Shown: positions 27,024-37,046, numbered from the stretch's first letter. The stretch: DNA of 64,000 nucleotides from Planktothrix agardhii NIES-204 (GCA_003609755.1 AP017991.1:1381501-1445500); one strand, 5' to 3'. The notes: a model not told the origin generated them from the sequence alone. Made by a program: numbers and translations.

Positions 27024-27809
27024 TTGGACGATACTTATCAAGTTTATGTGAATCGGGTGGCGCGGTTAACGCTACCAGAATCCTATCATTCTCAGTTGGA
27101 GTATATTCAGGAGTCCCCAAAGTTTAAGCCTGACTCCCAGGGTAAACGCCAAGCTGTGCCTTTTCCTGGTTATACCATTATTACTCCCCCGGCTGAGGAG
27201 GATTTGGATAATCAAGAGTTCTATAAAAATCTCCAAGATTGTCAACAGCAACTTGGTGAAAAGTTTGATCCTAATTTTTTAATTACTATCCCCCCAGATA
27301 GTTTACATTTTACCCTGGCTGATTTGGTCTGGGATAGTGCCTATCGAGATGGTAGTCAAGATCCTAATTTTGAGCCGAATTTGCATCAAGCGATCGCTCA
27401 ATCTTTTCATGGGTTTAAATCAACTCCAATTTCTTCGAGTATTCGCTGGCAAATCTTTGGTTTTATGTTATTACCAAGGGCGATCACCGTTTGTTTGGTT
27501 CCCCGAGATCAAGAATCCTATCAAAAAACCCTTGAATTCCGCCGAGCTATCTATCAAAATCAGGGTTTAATTCCATTAGGTGTCGATCAACAATATTATT
27601 TAACGGCACATATCACTTTAGGTTATTTCGGAAGTATTCCTGAAGATTTAGATCGGGCAAATTTTTGTAATATTCTATCTTCTTTTAATCAACAATGGTT
27701 AGATTCAACTCAAGAAATCTGGGTTAACCGAGCCGAACTCCGCAAATTTGATGACATGAATCGCTATTATCGAGAACCAGACTGGCCTGTTTTAGAGTTT
27801 AAATCCTAG
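27024..27809 (+). CDS. DUF1868-like 2H phosphoesterase (RNA ligase/CPDase fold)
   Basis: A 261-residue protein. Two H-x-T motifs define the 2H fold: SLHFTLADLVWDSAYRD (about residue 94) and YYLTAHITLGYFGSIP (about 192). The N-terminal YPESYHSQLEYIQES-type segment and the PGYTIITPPAEED stretch match the DUF1868 group. Family members act on 2',3'-cyclic phosphates or related RNA ends; the substrate here is unknown. The start is probably TTG at 27024, since GAGG (27011-27014) is well placed and no ATG exists near the family N-terminus. Confidence 0.8.
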   Translation: MDDTYQVYVNRVARLTLPESYHSQLEYIQESPKFKPDSQGKRQAVPFPGYTIITPPAEEDLDNQEFYKNLQDCQQQLGEKFDPNFLITIPPDSLHFTLADLVWDSAYRDGSQDPNFEPNLHQAIAQSFHGFKSTPISSSIRWQIFGFMLLPRAITVCLVPRDQESYQKTLEFRRAIYQNQGLIPLGVDQQYYLTAHITLGYFGSIPEDLDRANFCNILSSFNQQWLDSTQEIWVNRAELRKFDDMNRYYREPDWPVLEFKS

Positions 27810-27830
27810 GGTTTAGTGATTGGTTGTTCG

Positions 27831-27863
27831 GGTGTTGATGGTTAGTCTCTAACGGTCAACACC
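27831..27863. other. RNA-type hairpin between the 2H gene and cobL
   Basis: Outer arms GGTGTTGA/TCAACACC and inner arms GTTAG/CTAAC make a 33-base stem-loop, 50 bases before cobL. No T run follows, so it is not a standard terminator, and cobalamin-riboswitch boxes are absent. Confidence 0.5.
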
Positions 27864-27913
27864 TCTTAAGAAGAAACAGGAAAAGGGCAACAGGTAACAG
27901 GAAATCCTTATAG

Positions 27914-29206
27914 ATGATTCATGTTATTGGAATTGGGTTAGAAGGAGCATCGGGACTGAGTGAGTCTGTGCTTAATTTAGTTATAGGAGCGACGGTATTA
28001 GTCGGAAGCGATCGCCATTTAAGTTATTTTCCTGAACATTCAGCCACCCAGTTAACCTTGGGAGATTTAACAGAAACTATTGTCGCCATTCGTCAACAAC
28101 TGATTAGATGGGAAGTTGAAAATAAACAATCTAGTAATAATTATATTGTAATTTTGGTATCAGGTGATCCGTTATTTTTTGGGTTAGGTCATTTATTAAT
28201 AGCCGAATTTTCCCCGGAAAAATTAACCTTTCATCCCCATATTAGTTCGATTCAATTAGCTTTTAATCGAATTAAAACTCCTTGGCAAGATACTAAAATT
28301 CTCCGAACCCAGAGTCCCGGGATGGAAACCTTAATTCAAGCCTTAAAACAGGGGGTAGAAAAAATAGCAATTTTAACGGATACTATTTATAATCCCCAAG
28401 CGATCGCCCAATTAATCGGTAGTTTAGATTTACCTAATTGTTATCAATTTTGGGTTTGTGAAAATTTAGGGGGAAAGGATGAACGGGTGCAACAATGGGA
28501 TATAAAAATATTAAAAAATCAAGTTTTTTCACCCTTAAATATTGTTATTTTATTACGTCAATCTCGCTCAGAAATAGAACCCTTAGATCTATCTAAAATC
28601 CCGACTTTTGGCATTCCCGATCAACTATTTTTAAGTTATAGCGATCGCCCCGAACTAATGACAAAACGGGAAGTTAGGAGTTTAGTTTTAGGAGAATTAA
28701 GATTACAACCCAAACAAACGATCTGGGATATTGGCGCCGGAATGGGTTCAGTTTCCATAGAAATTGCCCGACTTTTTCCTGATTCTACTATTTATGCAAT
28801 CGAAAAAACAGCAGTCGGAACCAGCTTAATTGAACAAAATCGTCAACGGTTTCAAGTGAATAATATGGTTTCAATTCATGGGGAAGCACCGGATATTTTA
28901 CATCATTTACGTTCTCCTCATCGAATTTTTATGGGCGGATTTGGAAAAAATTTAAGCGAAATATTAGGGATTTGTAGTATTCGTTTAAGTCCGGGCGGTG
29001 TGATTGTTTTAGCTTTAGAAACCATTGAACACTTAAACACCGCTTTAAATTGGTTAGAACAACGAAAACGCATTGAGGGAAGTTGGAGTTATCGCATTCT
29101 CAATATCCAGTTATCTCATTCCGTTCCCATTAATCATCTAACCCGTTTTTCTCCCTTCAACCCCGTCACTCTTTTAACAATTACTCACCATAGCTTATTT
29201 GCCTAG
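27914..29206 (+). CDS. cobL: Precorrin-6Y C5,15-methyltransferase (CbiE-CbiT fusion)
   Basis: A 430-residue fusion. The CbiE half (about 1-215) has MIHVIGIGLEGASGLSES and VILVSGDPLFFGLGHLL. The CbiT half (about 240-410) has MTKREVRSLVLGELRLQPKQ and the SAM motif WDIGAGMGSVSIEIARLFP. Together they methylate C5 and C15 and decarboxylate precorrin-6Y in corrin-ring synthesis. Other cobalamin genes are not in this window, so it is not in a cob operon here. Confidence 0.95.
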   Translation: MIHVIGIGLEGASGLSESVLNLVIGATVLVGSDRHLSYFPEHSATQLTLGDLTETIVAIRQQLIRWEVENKQSSNNYIVILVSGDPLFFGLGHLLIAEFSPEKLTFHPHISSIQLAFNRIKTPWQDTKILRTQSPGMETLIQALKQGVEKIAILTDTIYNPQAIAQLIGSLDLPNCYQFWVCENLGGKDERVQQWDIKILKNQVFSPLNIVILLRQSRSEIEPLDLSKIPTFGIPDQLFLSYSDRPELMTKREVRSLVLGELRLQPKQTIWDIGAGMGSVSIEIARLFPDSTIYAIEKTAVGTSLIEQNRQRFQVNNMVSIHGEAPDILHHLRSPHRIFMGGFGKNLSEILGICSIRLSPGGVIVLALETIEHLNTALNWLEQRKRIEGSWSYRILNIQLSHSVPINHLTRFSPFNPVTLLTITHHSLFA

Positions 29207-29210
29207 GAAT

Positions 29211-29264
29211 TAGGAGGGCAGGGGGAGCAGGGGGAGCAGGGGGGAGGGAAGGGATAGGGGGAGC
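29211..29264 (+). repeat. G-tract repeat with G-quadruplex potential
   Basis: Runs of three to six G are separated by short AGCA, A or AT spacers, with units of GGGGGAGCA repeated. It lies right after the cobL stop. After it come a GCGAGCG/CGCTCGC hairpin (29275-29292) and CCCAAAA repeats (29302-29325). Confidence 0.65.
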
Positions 29265-29325
29265 ACCAAGCAGTGCGAGCGTCCTCGCTCGCTGAATATC
29301 ACCCAAAACCCAAAACCCAAAACCC

Positions 29326-29365
29326 ATTCGTAATTCATAATTCGTAATTCGTAATTCGTAATTCC
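29326..29365. repeat. Heptamer tandem array (AATTCGT type)
   Basis: Copies of AATTCGT or close variants run up to the stop codon of the desaturase/SDR gene. Related arrays are at 33063-33090 and 61361-61442. Confidence 0.85.
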
Positions 29366-30601
29366 CTAATTCGGCTGGCGACTAAACAATTTAAAATAGG
29401 TAGAAACCCAGAATTGTTTAATCGGGAAAGCAATAAAAGTTAAAGGATTAATCGTAATAATGATATTACGAACATCTCCTTGAGCTAGTTTAATCACTTG
29501 TTTCGCAACCCAGTTAGGAGACATTACCCCAATGGGGTTTAAGTTACTTTTGAATGGCCCTAAAATTAATTTCCGAATCACACAGGGTGCATCCAAACGA
29601 CGGAGAGTAATTAAATCTCCTAAAGTCCGTTTACTCATTTCGTAGAGGGGACTAAATGCTGGCCCGACTTCCGCTTCCGATGTGTTGACCCAAACTTCTT
29701 TTTTGGCAATATCAGCGTTAGTTTTAACGGTACTTAGGAATAATTCTAATAGACGCCAACCGGAAAACGTATTCACCTGATAGGATTGGCTAATCGCTTC
29801 TTCGGTTCTCATTCCGTTAACATTAATCCCATGATTAATAATTAAAATATCTACTTTTTGGAATAACTCCCCTAATTGTTGTTCCTGTCCGACTTGCCAA
29901 GTTACGGTTTTGATGGGAATTGTTTCCCCCTCAACCGTTAAACTCAAAGGTTGATCACCGGAAGTCAAAGCCAGAACTTTTGCTCCTTTAGCATGGAGAT
30001 GAAATAAAAGAGCTTGTCCGAGAGTTCCCGATGCTCCAGTCACAGCAACGGTTTTTCCCTTCAATGAAAGCGCCGTTCCCATGATTTTATCTAATAAAGT
30101 CAAAGTGCCACAAAAATAGGAATTTTGATTATCAAAATGATGTCGCCAATGGTAGGTTCGATTTACCATCCAAGGGGCAGGAGGACGGTCAAATTCCCCT
30201 GGAGTATGGGTTAAATCCGTAAGTTTATCTATATTGGGAATTCCCATTCCTCGACCAATAGCTGAGAATAGAAAACTGAGGGTATAAATACAACCGAGAA
30301 GGGCAAATCCCTGGTTTTCGGGGGTGTAAATATGGGCGATCGCCAGAAATATCAAACTAAAACTTAACATCACCCCCGCTTCGGGGACATCATTATACCA
30401 ATGGGCTTGGCGATAAATTTCCTCACTCACGGGAGTTAAATCGGGACGGAATACCCGATGATGCCAATTGTGCAAACGAATTAAGGGCGGGAAAATATGA
30501 GCCGAGACATGGTAAAGATCCCTTACCATTTCTACTCCGACGATAGAACCGACTCCCCAAGCTAAATTTCCGATCCAAACCATTATCATATCTAACCCCA
30601 C
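29366..30601 (-). CDS. Bifunctional sterol desaturase / short-chain dehydrogenase
   Basis: A 411-residue fusion known from cyanobacteria. The N-terminal part (about 1-175) is membrane-embedded and carries fatty-acid-hydroxylase/sterol-desaturase His clusters, LHNWHHRVF and YHWRHHFDNQ. The C-terminal SDR part (about 180-400) has the cofactor motif VAVTGASGTLGQALL, NHGIN (NNAG-like) and the catalytic YEMSK with Ser in VNTSEAEVG. Substrate and product are unknown; oxidation of a lipid followed by carbonyl reduction is a reasonable guess. The start is taken as GTG at 30601; ATGs at 30589 and 30583 are alternatives. Confidence 0.88.
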   Translation of the reverse strand: MGLDMIMVWIGNLAWGVGSIVGVEMVRDLYHVSAHIFPPLIRLHNWHHRVFRPDLTPVSEEIYRQAHWYNDVPEAGVMLSFSLIFLAIAHIYTPENQGFALLGCIYTLSFLFSAIGRGMGIPNIDKLTDLTHTPGEFDRPPAPWMVNRTYHWRHHFDNQNSYFCGTLTLLDKIMGTALSLKGKTVAVTGASGTLGQALLFHLHAKGAKVLALTSGDQPLSLTVEGETIPIKTVTWQVGQEQQLGELFQKVDILIINHGINVNGMRTEEAISQSYQVNTFSGWRLLELFLSTVKTNADIAKKEVWVNTSEAEVGPAFSPLYEMSKRTLGDLITLRRLDAPCVIRKLILGPFKSNLNPIGVMSPNWVAKQVIKLAQGDVRNIIITINPLTFIAFPIKQFWVSTYFKLFSRQPN

Positions 30602-30852
30602 ACACCTTTAATTCGCAAGTTTTCCGCCCACTGTAAGTAAGACTTGAGTTTAATTGTAGTCAAATTTGGCTCTAATTTTATGGGTAAACCAAAATCAGGG
30701 ATTTCTGGGTAATTTTATCAAAAATGGGAGCCAGAAGACCCGCACCATAAGGAAAGTTATCATAGGATTTTAACCGTTGTGAATCTGTGTTAAAATCAGA
30801 TTGTGAGTTAGGAATAATTATCTACGTTTGAAACCATCCTAGGTATGATCGA

Positions 30853-31527
30853 ATGAGTCGAATTCTCATTGCTGAAGATGAACCTCGAATTGCCTCCTTT
30901 TTGGAAAAGGGACTGCGGGCTAATGGATTTATCACAACCTTAGCTTGCAATGGACGAGAAGCAGTAGAAAAAGCCCTCGCCCATGAGTTTGACTTGTTAA
31001 TTCTCGACTTAGGACTTCCCGATCAAGATGGGTTTCAAGTTTTAGAGCAATTACGGGGTCAAGGAGAACAAATTCCGATTATTATTCTGACCGCCCGGGA
31101 TAATATTACGGATAAAGTAGCAGGGTTAGAGGGGGGTGCAGATGATTATGTGACTAAACCCTTCCGATTTGCAGAACTTTTAGCTCGGGTTCGTGTCCGT
31201 TTGCGACATCATCCCCAATTGACGAATAATGAAGATAAGACTTTAACCGTTGGCCAAATTACACTGGATTTATATACCCGTCAAGCTTGTTTGGGAGAAA
31301 CACCCATTACCCTATCGGCTAAGGAATTTCAACTGTTAGAAACGTTTTTGCGCCATCCGGGTCAAGTGTTGAGTCGGGAACAACTATTGGATCAGGTTTG
31401 GGGATATGACTATGATCCAGGCTCGAATATTGTTGATGTTTATGTGGGCTATCTGCGTAAAAAGTTGGGGGGTCAACGGATTGAAACGGTACGGGGAATG
31501 GGGTATCGTTATTGTTTGAATTCATAA
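30853..31527 (+). CDS. OmpR/PhoB-family response regulator
   Basis: A 224-residue protein. The receiver domain (about 1-115) has ILIAEDEPRIASFLEKGL, phospho-acceptor Asp in LLILDLGLPDQDGFQVL, and Lys in YVTKPFRFAELLARV. The winged-helix DNA-binding domain (about 130-222) has LSAKEFQLLETFLRHPGQVL and VDVYVGYLRKKLGG. No sensor kinase gene is next to it, so its partner lies elsewhere. The ATG at 30853 is preceded by a long AT-rich leader (30602-30852) with no other gene. Confidence 0.94.
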   Translation: MSRILIAEDEPRIASFLEKGLRANGFITTLACNGREAVEKALAHEFDLLILDLGLPDQDGFQVLEQLRGQGEQIPIIILTARDNITDKVAGLEGGADDYVTKPFRFAELLARVRVRLRHHPQLTNNEDKTLTVGQITLDLYTRQACLGETPITLSAKEFQLLETFLRHPGQVLSREQLLDQVWGYDYDPGSNIVDVYVGYLRKKLGGQRIETVRGMGYRYCLNS

Positions 31528-31588
31528 CAAATGATCCTTGGATAGTTTTCAGGATTAGCCAAGGATTAAAAACCCCTGGCTAATTTGA

Positions 31589-32893
31589 TTATAAATCTCG
31601 ATGGGTAAACGGTTTCGCGTTACTTCCCGAATAGGTTTCTACAATATGTCCGTCCCCAACGACTTGATATTTATAAGTAACTAACCCTTCCAAACCAACG
31701 GGGCCACGGGGAGGCATTTGTTGGGTACTAATTCCTACTTCTGCACCGAAACCATAGCGAAATCCATCCGCAAATCGAGTTGAACAATTATGAAAAACTC
31801 CCGCCCCATCGACTTGATTTAAAAAGGTATTTGCTGTGGCTTGATCTTCTGTTATAATAGCATCGGTATGACCGGAACCATAAGTATTGATATGGGCGAT
31901 CGCTTCTTCTAAATTACCGACTATTTTAATAGATAAGATTAAATCACTATATTCCGTTGACCAATCTTCCGCCGTTGCGGGTTTAATATTAACAATTTTT
32001 AGGGTTTGATCATCCCCGCGCAATTCGACATTTTTAGCTTGTAAAGCCGTTACCGCTTCTAATAAAAACCCAGGGGCGATATCTTGATGAACTAATAGGG
32101 TTTCCACCGCATTACAAGCCGCCGGATATTGGGTTTTTGCATCAATTGTAATGGCGATCGCTTTTTTAATATCCGCCAATTTATCAATATAAATATGACA
32201 AATTCCTTCGGCGTGACCTAATACTGGAATCCGAGTATTATCCTGAACAAACTTCACAAAAGAATTAGACCCACGAGGGATAATTAAATCCACATAATCA
32301 TCTAATTGTAATAACTCTAAAATTTCCTCACGGGTGGTTAAAAGTTGAACTGCATCGGGATCAATTGCCGTTTGGGATAATCCTTGACGAATGGCTTTAA
32401 CCAAAACTTGACAAGAATTAATCGCCTCTTTTCCGCCTTTTAAAATTACCCCATTCCCCGATTTAATTGCTAAGGCAGAAATTTGAATCACCGCTTCCGG
32501 GCGAGCTTCAAAAATTACCCCTAAAACCCCTAACGGACAGGTGATTCTTTTTAGGATTAAACCCTGATCTAATTCTCGATGAATTTGCACAACGCCCACC
32601 GGATCAGGCAATTTAGCAACATCTCTTAATCCGGCAATGGTACTCTTTAATTTAGAAGTATCAAACTTGAGACGATTATATAAAGGTTTAGCAATTCCTT
32701 CAGCCTCAGCGGCGCGACAGTCAGCTTCATTAGCCGCAATAATTTCCGACGCAGCCGCTTCTAAAGCCTGAGCAATGGCTTCAATAGCTTGATTTTTTTC
32801 TGCTGTTGATAATATCCCTAATTTCTGTGCTGCTACACGAGTTTTTGCAGCAAGTTCCACTAAAGGAATAGAACGGGTTTCCGAGACTGTCAT
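31589..32893 (-). CDS. proA: Glutamate-5-semialdehyde dehydrogenase
   Basis: A 434-residue protein. It reduces gamma-glutamyl phosphate to the semialdehyde in proline synthesis. Key features are [20 protein letters not shown] (about 115), [16 protein letters not shown], the catalytic Cys in [14 protein letters not shown] (about 253), and [16 protein letters not shown] near 380. It is complete and of normal length. The gene is convergent with the OmpR-type regulator. Confidence 0.97.
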   Translation of the reverse strand: MTVSETRSIPLVELAAKTRVAAQKLGILSTAEKNQAIEAIAQALEAAASEIIAANEADCRAAEAEGIAKPLYNRLKFDTSKLKSTIAGLRDVAKLPDPVGVVQIHRELDQGLILKRITCPLGVLGVIFEARPEAVIQISALAIKSGNGVILKGGKEAINSCQVLVKAIRQGLSQTAIDPDAVQLLTTREEILELLQLDDYVDLIIPRGSNSFVKFVQDNTRIPVLGHAEGICHIYIDKLADIKKAIAITIDAKTQYPAACNAVETLLVHQDIAPGFLLEAVTALQAKNVELRGDDQTLKIVNIKPATAEDWSTEYSDLILSIKIVGNLEEAIAHINTYGSGHTDAIITEDQATANTFLNQVDGAGVFHNCSTRFADGFRYGFGAEVGISTQQMPPRGPVGLEGLVTYKYQVVGDGHIVETYSGSNAKPFTHRDL

Positions 32894-32952
32894 TGTTAAA
32901 ATTTAACCCCAAATTAGTCAAAAATTACTATTTTTTTATCATACAGTCATCA

Positions 32953-33009
32953 GTGTAGAGACGTGCCAATAGCCTACGGCATCGCTGCGATCGGGCGCGT
33001 CTCTCTAGC
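32953..33009. repeat. Degenerate AGAGACG palindrome
   Basis: TAGAGACGTGCC on the left and GGGCGCGTCTCTCTA on the right form imperfect arms around a 28-base centre. It is the same family as the palindrome at 21155-21184. Confidence 0.65.
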
Positions 33010-33036
33010 AGTGATCAGTCTATTACCGATAACCCT

Positions 33037-33090
33037 GTTACTGAGCGAAGTCGAAGTATTACCAATTCGTAATTCGTAATTCGTAATTCT
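33037..33090. repeat. Dispersed 24-bp repeat (copy 2) joined to an AATTCGT array
   Basis: The copy at 33037-33060 differs by one base from 23120-23143. A heptamer AATTCGT array follows directly (33063-33090). Together with the palindrome at 32953, the 32894-33156 gap is almost wholly repeat DNA. Confidence 0.7.
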
Positions 33091-33156
33091 TAACAGCGAT
33101 CGCAAATTCTGAGATGATGGGGAAGCTCGGACTATTGATATCAGTGTATAGCTTGT

Positions 33157-34290
33157 ATGCGGATTGCTCTTTTCACTGAAACTTTCTTACCCAAAATTGA
33201 TGGGATCGTGACGCGGCTGTGTCATACGGTGGAACAGTTACAACGGTTAGGAGATCAGGTTTTGGTGATTTCTCCCGCCGGGGGACTCACGGAATATAAA
33301 GGGGCTAGAATCTATGGAGTGGAAGGGTTTCCCCTACCCCTGTACCCAGAGTTAAAACTGGGTATTCCCCATCCTGGTATTGGCGTGGAATTAGAAAAAT
33401 TTCGACCCGATCTGATTCACGTTGCGAATCCAGCGATTTTAGGGCTAGGGGGTTTATATTATGCCAAAAAGTTAAATATTCCTTTGGTGGCGTCCTACCA
33501 TACCCATCTTCCCCAATATTTGCACCATTATGGTCTAGGAATGTTGGAGGAGGTACTCTGGAGTATGTTAAGAGCGGCCCATAATCAGGCGCAATTGAAT
33601 CTTTGTACCTCAACGGTGATGGTAAAAGAACTGCACGCCCACGGAATTGAAAGGCTAGATTTATGGCAGAGGGGAGTGGATACGGAAATGTTTCAACCTT
33701 CTTTGGCTAGTGTGGAAATGCGCGATCGCCTTAGCCTGGGACACCCGGACAGTCATCTATTACTATATGTTGGTCGTTTGGGGACGGAAAAAGAAATTGA
33801 ACGAATTAAACCAGTTTTAGAGAAAATTCCCAATTCCCGTTTAGCCCTGGTGGGAGATGGCCCTAACCGTCAAGTTCTAGAAGCCCATTTTCGGGGAACT
33901 CCCACCCATTTCGTCGGTTACTTGCGAGGAAAAGACCTGGCGACAGCCTACGCCTCGGCTGATGCCTTTATTTTCCCCTCCCGTACCGAAACCCTGGGAT
34001 TAGTGCTATTAGAAGCCATGGCTGCGGGAACCCCCGTAGTCGCCTCCAGGTCTGGGGGGATTCCCGATATTGTCACCGATGGTGTTAATGGCTATTTGTT
34101 CGATCCGCGTCAGGAAGATGGGGCGATTACCGCGACTCAACGGTTATTCGACAATTCTCAAGAACGGGAAATCCTACGGCAAAATGCCCGTAAAGAGGCA
34201 GAATCTTGGGGATGGGCCGCAGCTACCCAACAGCTACGACGCTACTATCAAGGGATTCTCAGCCGTTACTCCTTTCCCTCCGTTGCCTAG
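33157..34290 (+). CDS. sqdX: Sulfoquinovosyl transferase
   Basis: A 377-residue GT4 glycosyltransferase. It moves sulfoquinovose from UDP-sulfoquinovose to diacylglycerol, the last step in synthesis of the thylakoid sulfolipid SQDG. The N-terminal half starts MRIALFTETFLPKIDGIVTR and contains VASYHTHLPQYLHHYG. The C-terminal half has LLLYVGRLGTEKEIERIKP, LVGDGPNRQVLE and the nucleotide-sugar motif FPSRTETLGLVLLEAMAAGT. The match to SqdX is strong. sqdB is not in this window. Confidence 0.95.
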   Translation: MRIALFTETFLPKIDGIVTRLCHTVEQLQRLGDQVLVISPAGGLTEYKGARIYGVEGFPLPLYPELKLGIPHPGIGVELEKFRPDLIHVANPAILGLGGLYYAKKLNIPLVASYHTHLPQYLHHYGLGMLEEVLWSMLRAAHNQAQLNLCTSTVMVKELHAHGIERLDLWQRGVDTEMFQPSLASVEMRDRLSLGHPDSHLLLYVGRLGTEKEIERIKPVLEKIPNSRLALVGDGPNRQVLEAHFRGTPTHFVGYLRGKDLATAYASADAFIFPSRTETLGLVLLEAMAAGTPVVASRSGGIPDIVTDGVNGYLFDPRQEDGAITATQRLFDNSQEREILRQNARKEAESWGWAAATQQLRRYYQGILSRYSFPSVA

Positions 34291-34481
34291 TATTCAGTGG
34301 AAACTTCAAGCCCCAGACAAGGATGTCAACCATGACCATCCTTTGTCTGTTATCATCTAGTCAATTACTCAATCTATTAATATCTTCTAGTTGGGAAGGT
34401 TTCTATTCGAGCAAACCCAGTTAACTTTCTCTAATCAGAGTTTTTCGATTCTCTATCTCTTACCCAAACTATCCCCTTCCC

Positions 34482-37046
34482 ATGACTTTTTCTAATGCTG
34501 GTAGCATCTTAGCTACGCTGACACAAGTGGATCGTATGGGCCTATTGGCGGCGCGTGTTAAGAATCTGCCAATTGGGGAATTTATCTGTATTTTAGATTT
34601 TATTACCGCAGAATTTCAGCAATTTCTTAGGGCAATTGATCTGATTAATAATGAAGGAATAGAGACTCTATTAGAACAATTACTCGATGCCTTTACCCTC
34701 AAAATTGGGCAAATTCTGCAAGCCGATCGCACGACAATTTTTTTAGTCAATCGCGGAAAAAATCAACTCTGGTATACAAAAGTTGATGAAGAAACCGGAC
34801 TAGCAAAAGAAATCCGTTTACCGATGGATTCGGGAATTTTAGGGTATGTTGCCCGCACGGGTAAGGGCATGAATGTGGCCGATGCTCATGCCTGTGAATT
34901 ATTTGATGTGGATGTGGATGAACCCCCCGGATATTATGCCCGCACCATTCTGTGTATGCCGATTTTTAGTAGCCAAAATCCCCAAGAATCCGTGGCGGTA
35001 GTACGATTATTAAATAAAGCCGAAGATACGGAATTCACCGAGGAAGATGAGCAACAATTTCGAGCTTTTGCCGATTCCATTGGGATTATTTTAGAAAGTT
35101 GTCAATCGTTTTTTGTTGCCGCCCGAAATCAACGGGGAGTCGCCGCTTTATTAAAAGCAACAACAACTTTAGGGCAAAGTTTGGATTTAGAAACAACCTT
35201 ACAAGCGGTGATGGAACAGGCACGGGATTTAATGCAAGCCGATCGCAGCACCTTATTTTTATTACAAAAAGAAACTCAGGAATTGTGGACAAAAGTAGCG
35301 AATGCCGATGGTTCAAAAATGATAGAAATTCGGATTCCGGCTAATCGTGGAATTGCCGGATATGTAGCTTCAACGGGTCAAGTTTTGAATATTCCTGATG
35401 CCTATTGTGATCCTCGTTTTGACCCCAACACTGACCGCAGGACGGGCTATCAAACCCGAAATATTTTATGTATGCCAGTGTTTAATGCGGCCGGGGAATT
35501 AATCGGAGTAACTCAGTTAATTAATAAGAATAAAGGGAGTTTTACTAATTCCGATGAAGAATTTTTAAGGGCGTTTAATTCTCAGGCGGGAATTGCCTTA
35601 CAAAATGCTCAGTTATTTGAAAATGTCATGGTGGAAAAGCAATATCAGAAGGATATTTTACAAAGTCTTTCTGATGTGGTGATTTCCACGGATTTACAAG
35701 GGAAAATTGTCACAATTAATGATGCAGCTTTGGAATTATTGGGCTGTCCAAAACCACTCGTTGGCGATCGCTCTATTCGTCAATATTGGGAAGAAAAATT
35801 AGCCGGACGTTATATTTGGGAAGTCCTACCGATTGAAAATTTAAGATTTCGTTTAGAAGATAGTCTCCGCCATGCCGCCCGTCATTATGTTCCTGAACAA
35901 AGTTTAACCGTCGGTTTAATTAGACAGGAAGAAACTGAAGGAGATGTGATCCAAACTAGCTATATTTTAGGCATTCCCGATCGCTCTAATTCGGAAATTT
36001 ATCATCCCTGGGGAGAACCCACAGACCCCCAACCCAATAATATAACCTATCCTAAACAACAAGTTCGACCAATAGAACGCAGTATTAATTTAACCGTTAA
36101 TCCCCTTACTAACCCCGAAGGAGGAGTTAGAGGAGGCTTAGTTGTTTTAGAAGATATTAGTCGGGAAAAACGGATGAAAACCACCATGTATAGGTATATG
36201 ACTCCGGGGGTTGCCGAACAGGTTATGGCCTTGGGAGAAGATGTATTAATGGTAGGAGAACGTAAAGAAGTGACGATTTTATTTTCCGATATTCGGGGTT
36301 ATACAACCTTAACAGAAAATTTGGAAGCCTCGGATGTGGTGGCGTTATTAAACCAATATTTTGAAACTATGGTAGAAGCGGTTTTTTCCCATGAAGGTAC
36401 TTTAGATAAATTCATTGGGGATGCTTTAATGGCGGTGTTTGGGGCTCCCCTTCCCCTGCGAGATAATCATGCTTGGATGGCGGTCAAATCGGCTTTAGAT
36501 ATGCGCCGACGCTTAAAGGAATTTAACCAAATGCGACCGGATGAACCGCAAATTAGAATCGGAATTGGCATGAGTTCGGGGGAAGTGGTATCGGGAAATA
36601 TTGGTTCCCAAAAACGCATGGATTATACGGTAATTGGGGATGGGGTGAATTTAAGTTCTCGCTTAGAACAAATTACTAAACAATATGGTTGTGATATTAT
36701 TATTAGTGAAATGACTTATCATTTATGCCAAGATAAAATTTGGGTACGGGAATTGGATCGGGTGCGGGTGAAAGGAAAGAATCAGGCGGTGAGTATTTAT
36801 GAGTTAATTGGCAATCGTTCGATGGCTTTAGATGACCAGGTAAGAGAGTTTTTAGATTGTTTTAATCAAGGAAGAGTAGCTTATTTAGCGAAAGAGTTTA
36901 AGCAAGCAATTCGGATTTTTGAAGAAGCTAAAAAAATGCGTCCTGATGACCGGGCGGTACAAATTCATCTAGTGCGATCGCAACAATATTTACAAACTGC
37001 TGTTCCTGAAGAATGGGATGGTGTTTATACAATGACAACCAAATAA
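34482..37046 (+). CDS. CyaB-type adenylate cyclase (GAF-GAF-PAS-cyclase)
   Basis: An 854-residue protein. It has two GAF domains (about 60-200 and 235-385, each with LQADRTTIF/MQADRSTLF and ILCMPIF/ILCMPVF), a PAS domain (about 390-500, ILQSLSDVVISTDLQGKIVT), the class III cyclase domain (about 590-775) and a TPR-like tail. Cyclase motifs are VTILFSDIRGYTTLTE, LDKFIGDALMAVFGAP and RMDYTVIGDGVNLSSRLEQI. The Lys in LDKF and the Thr in DYTVIGD match ATP-specific enzymes. The order is that of Anabaena CyaB1/CyaB2, whose GAF domains bind cAMP. It should make cAMP in the cytoplasm. It is convergent with the giant RTX gene. Confidence 0.93.
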   Translation: MTFSNAGSILATLTQVDRMGLLAARVKNLPIGEFICILDFITAEFQQFLRAIDLINNEGIETLLEQLLDAFTLKIGQILQADRTTIFLVNRGKNQLWYTKVDEETGLAKEIRLPMDSGILGYVARTGKGMNVADAHACELFDVDVDEPPGYYARTILCMPIFSSQNPQESVAVVRLLNKAEDTEFTEEDEQQFRAFADSIGIILESCQSFFVAARNQRGVAALLKATTTLGQSLDLETTLQAVMEQARDLMQADRSTLFLLQKETQELWTKVANADGSKMIEIRIPANRGIAGYVASTGQVLNIPDAYCDPRFDPNTDRRTGYQTRNILCMPVFNAAGELIGVTQLINKNKGSFTNSDEEFLRAFNSQAGIALQNAQLFENVMVEKQYQKDILQSLSDVVISTDLQGKIVTINDAALELLGCPKPLVGDRSIRQYWEEKLAGRYIWEVLPIENLRFRLEDSLRHAARHYVPEQSLTVGLIRQEETEGDVIQTSYILGIPDRSNSEIYHPWGEPTDPQPNNITYPKQQVRPIERSINLTVNPLTNPEGGVRGGLVVLEDISREKRMKTTMYRYMTPGVAEQVMALGEDVLMVGERKEVTILFSDIRGYTTLTENLEASDVVALLNQYFETMVEAVFSHEGTLDKFIGDALMAVFGAPLPLRDNHAWMAVKSALDMRRRLKEFNQMRPDEPQIRIGIGMSSGEVVSGNIGSQKRMDYTVIGDGVNLSSRLEQITKQYGCDIIISEMTYHLCQDKIWVRELDRVRVKGKNQAVSIYELIGNRSMALDDQVREFLDCFNQGRVAYLAKEFKQAIRIFEEAKKMRPDDRAVQIHLVRSQQYLQTAVPEEWDGVYTMTTK

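Noticed and set aside
27810-27913. Cobalamin riboswitch before cobL
   Set aside because: Only a simple hairpin is seen; the conserved B12-box and multi-helix core are absent in the 104-bp gap.
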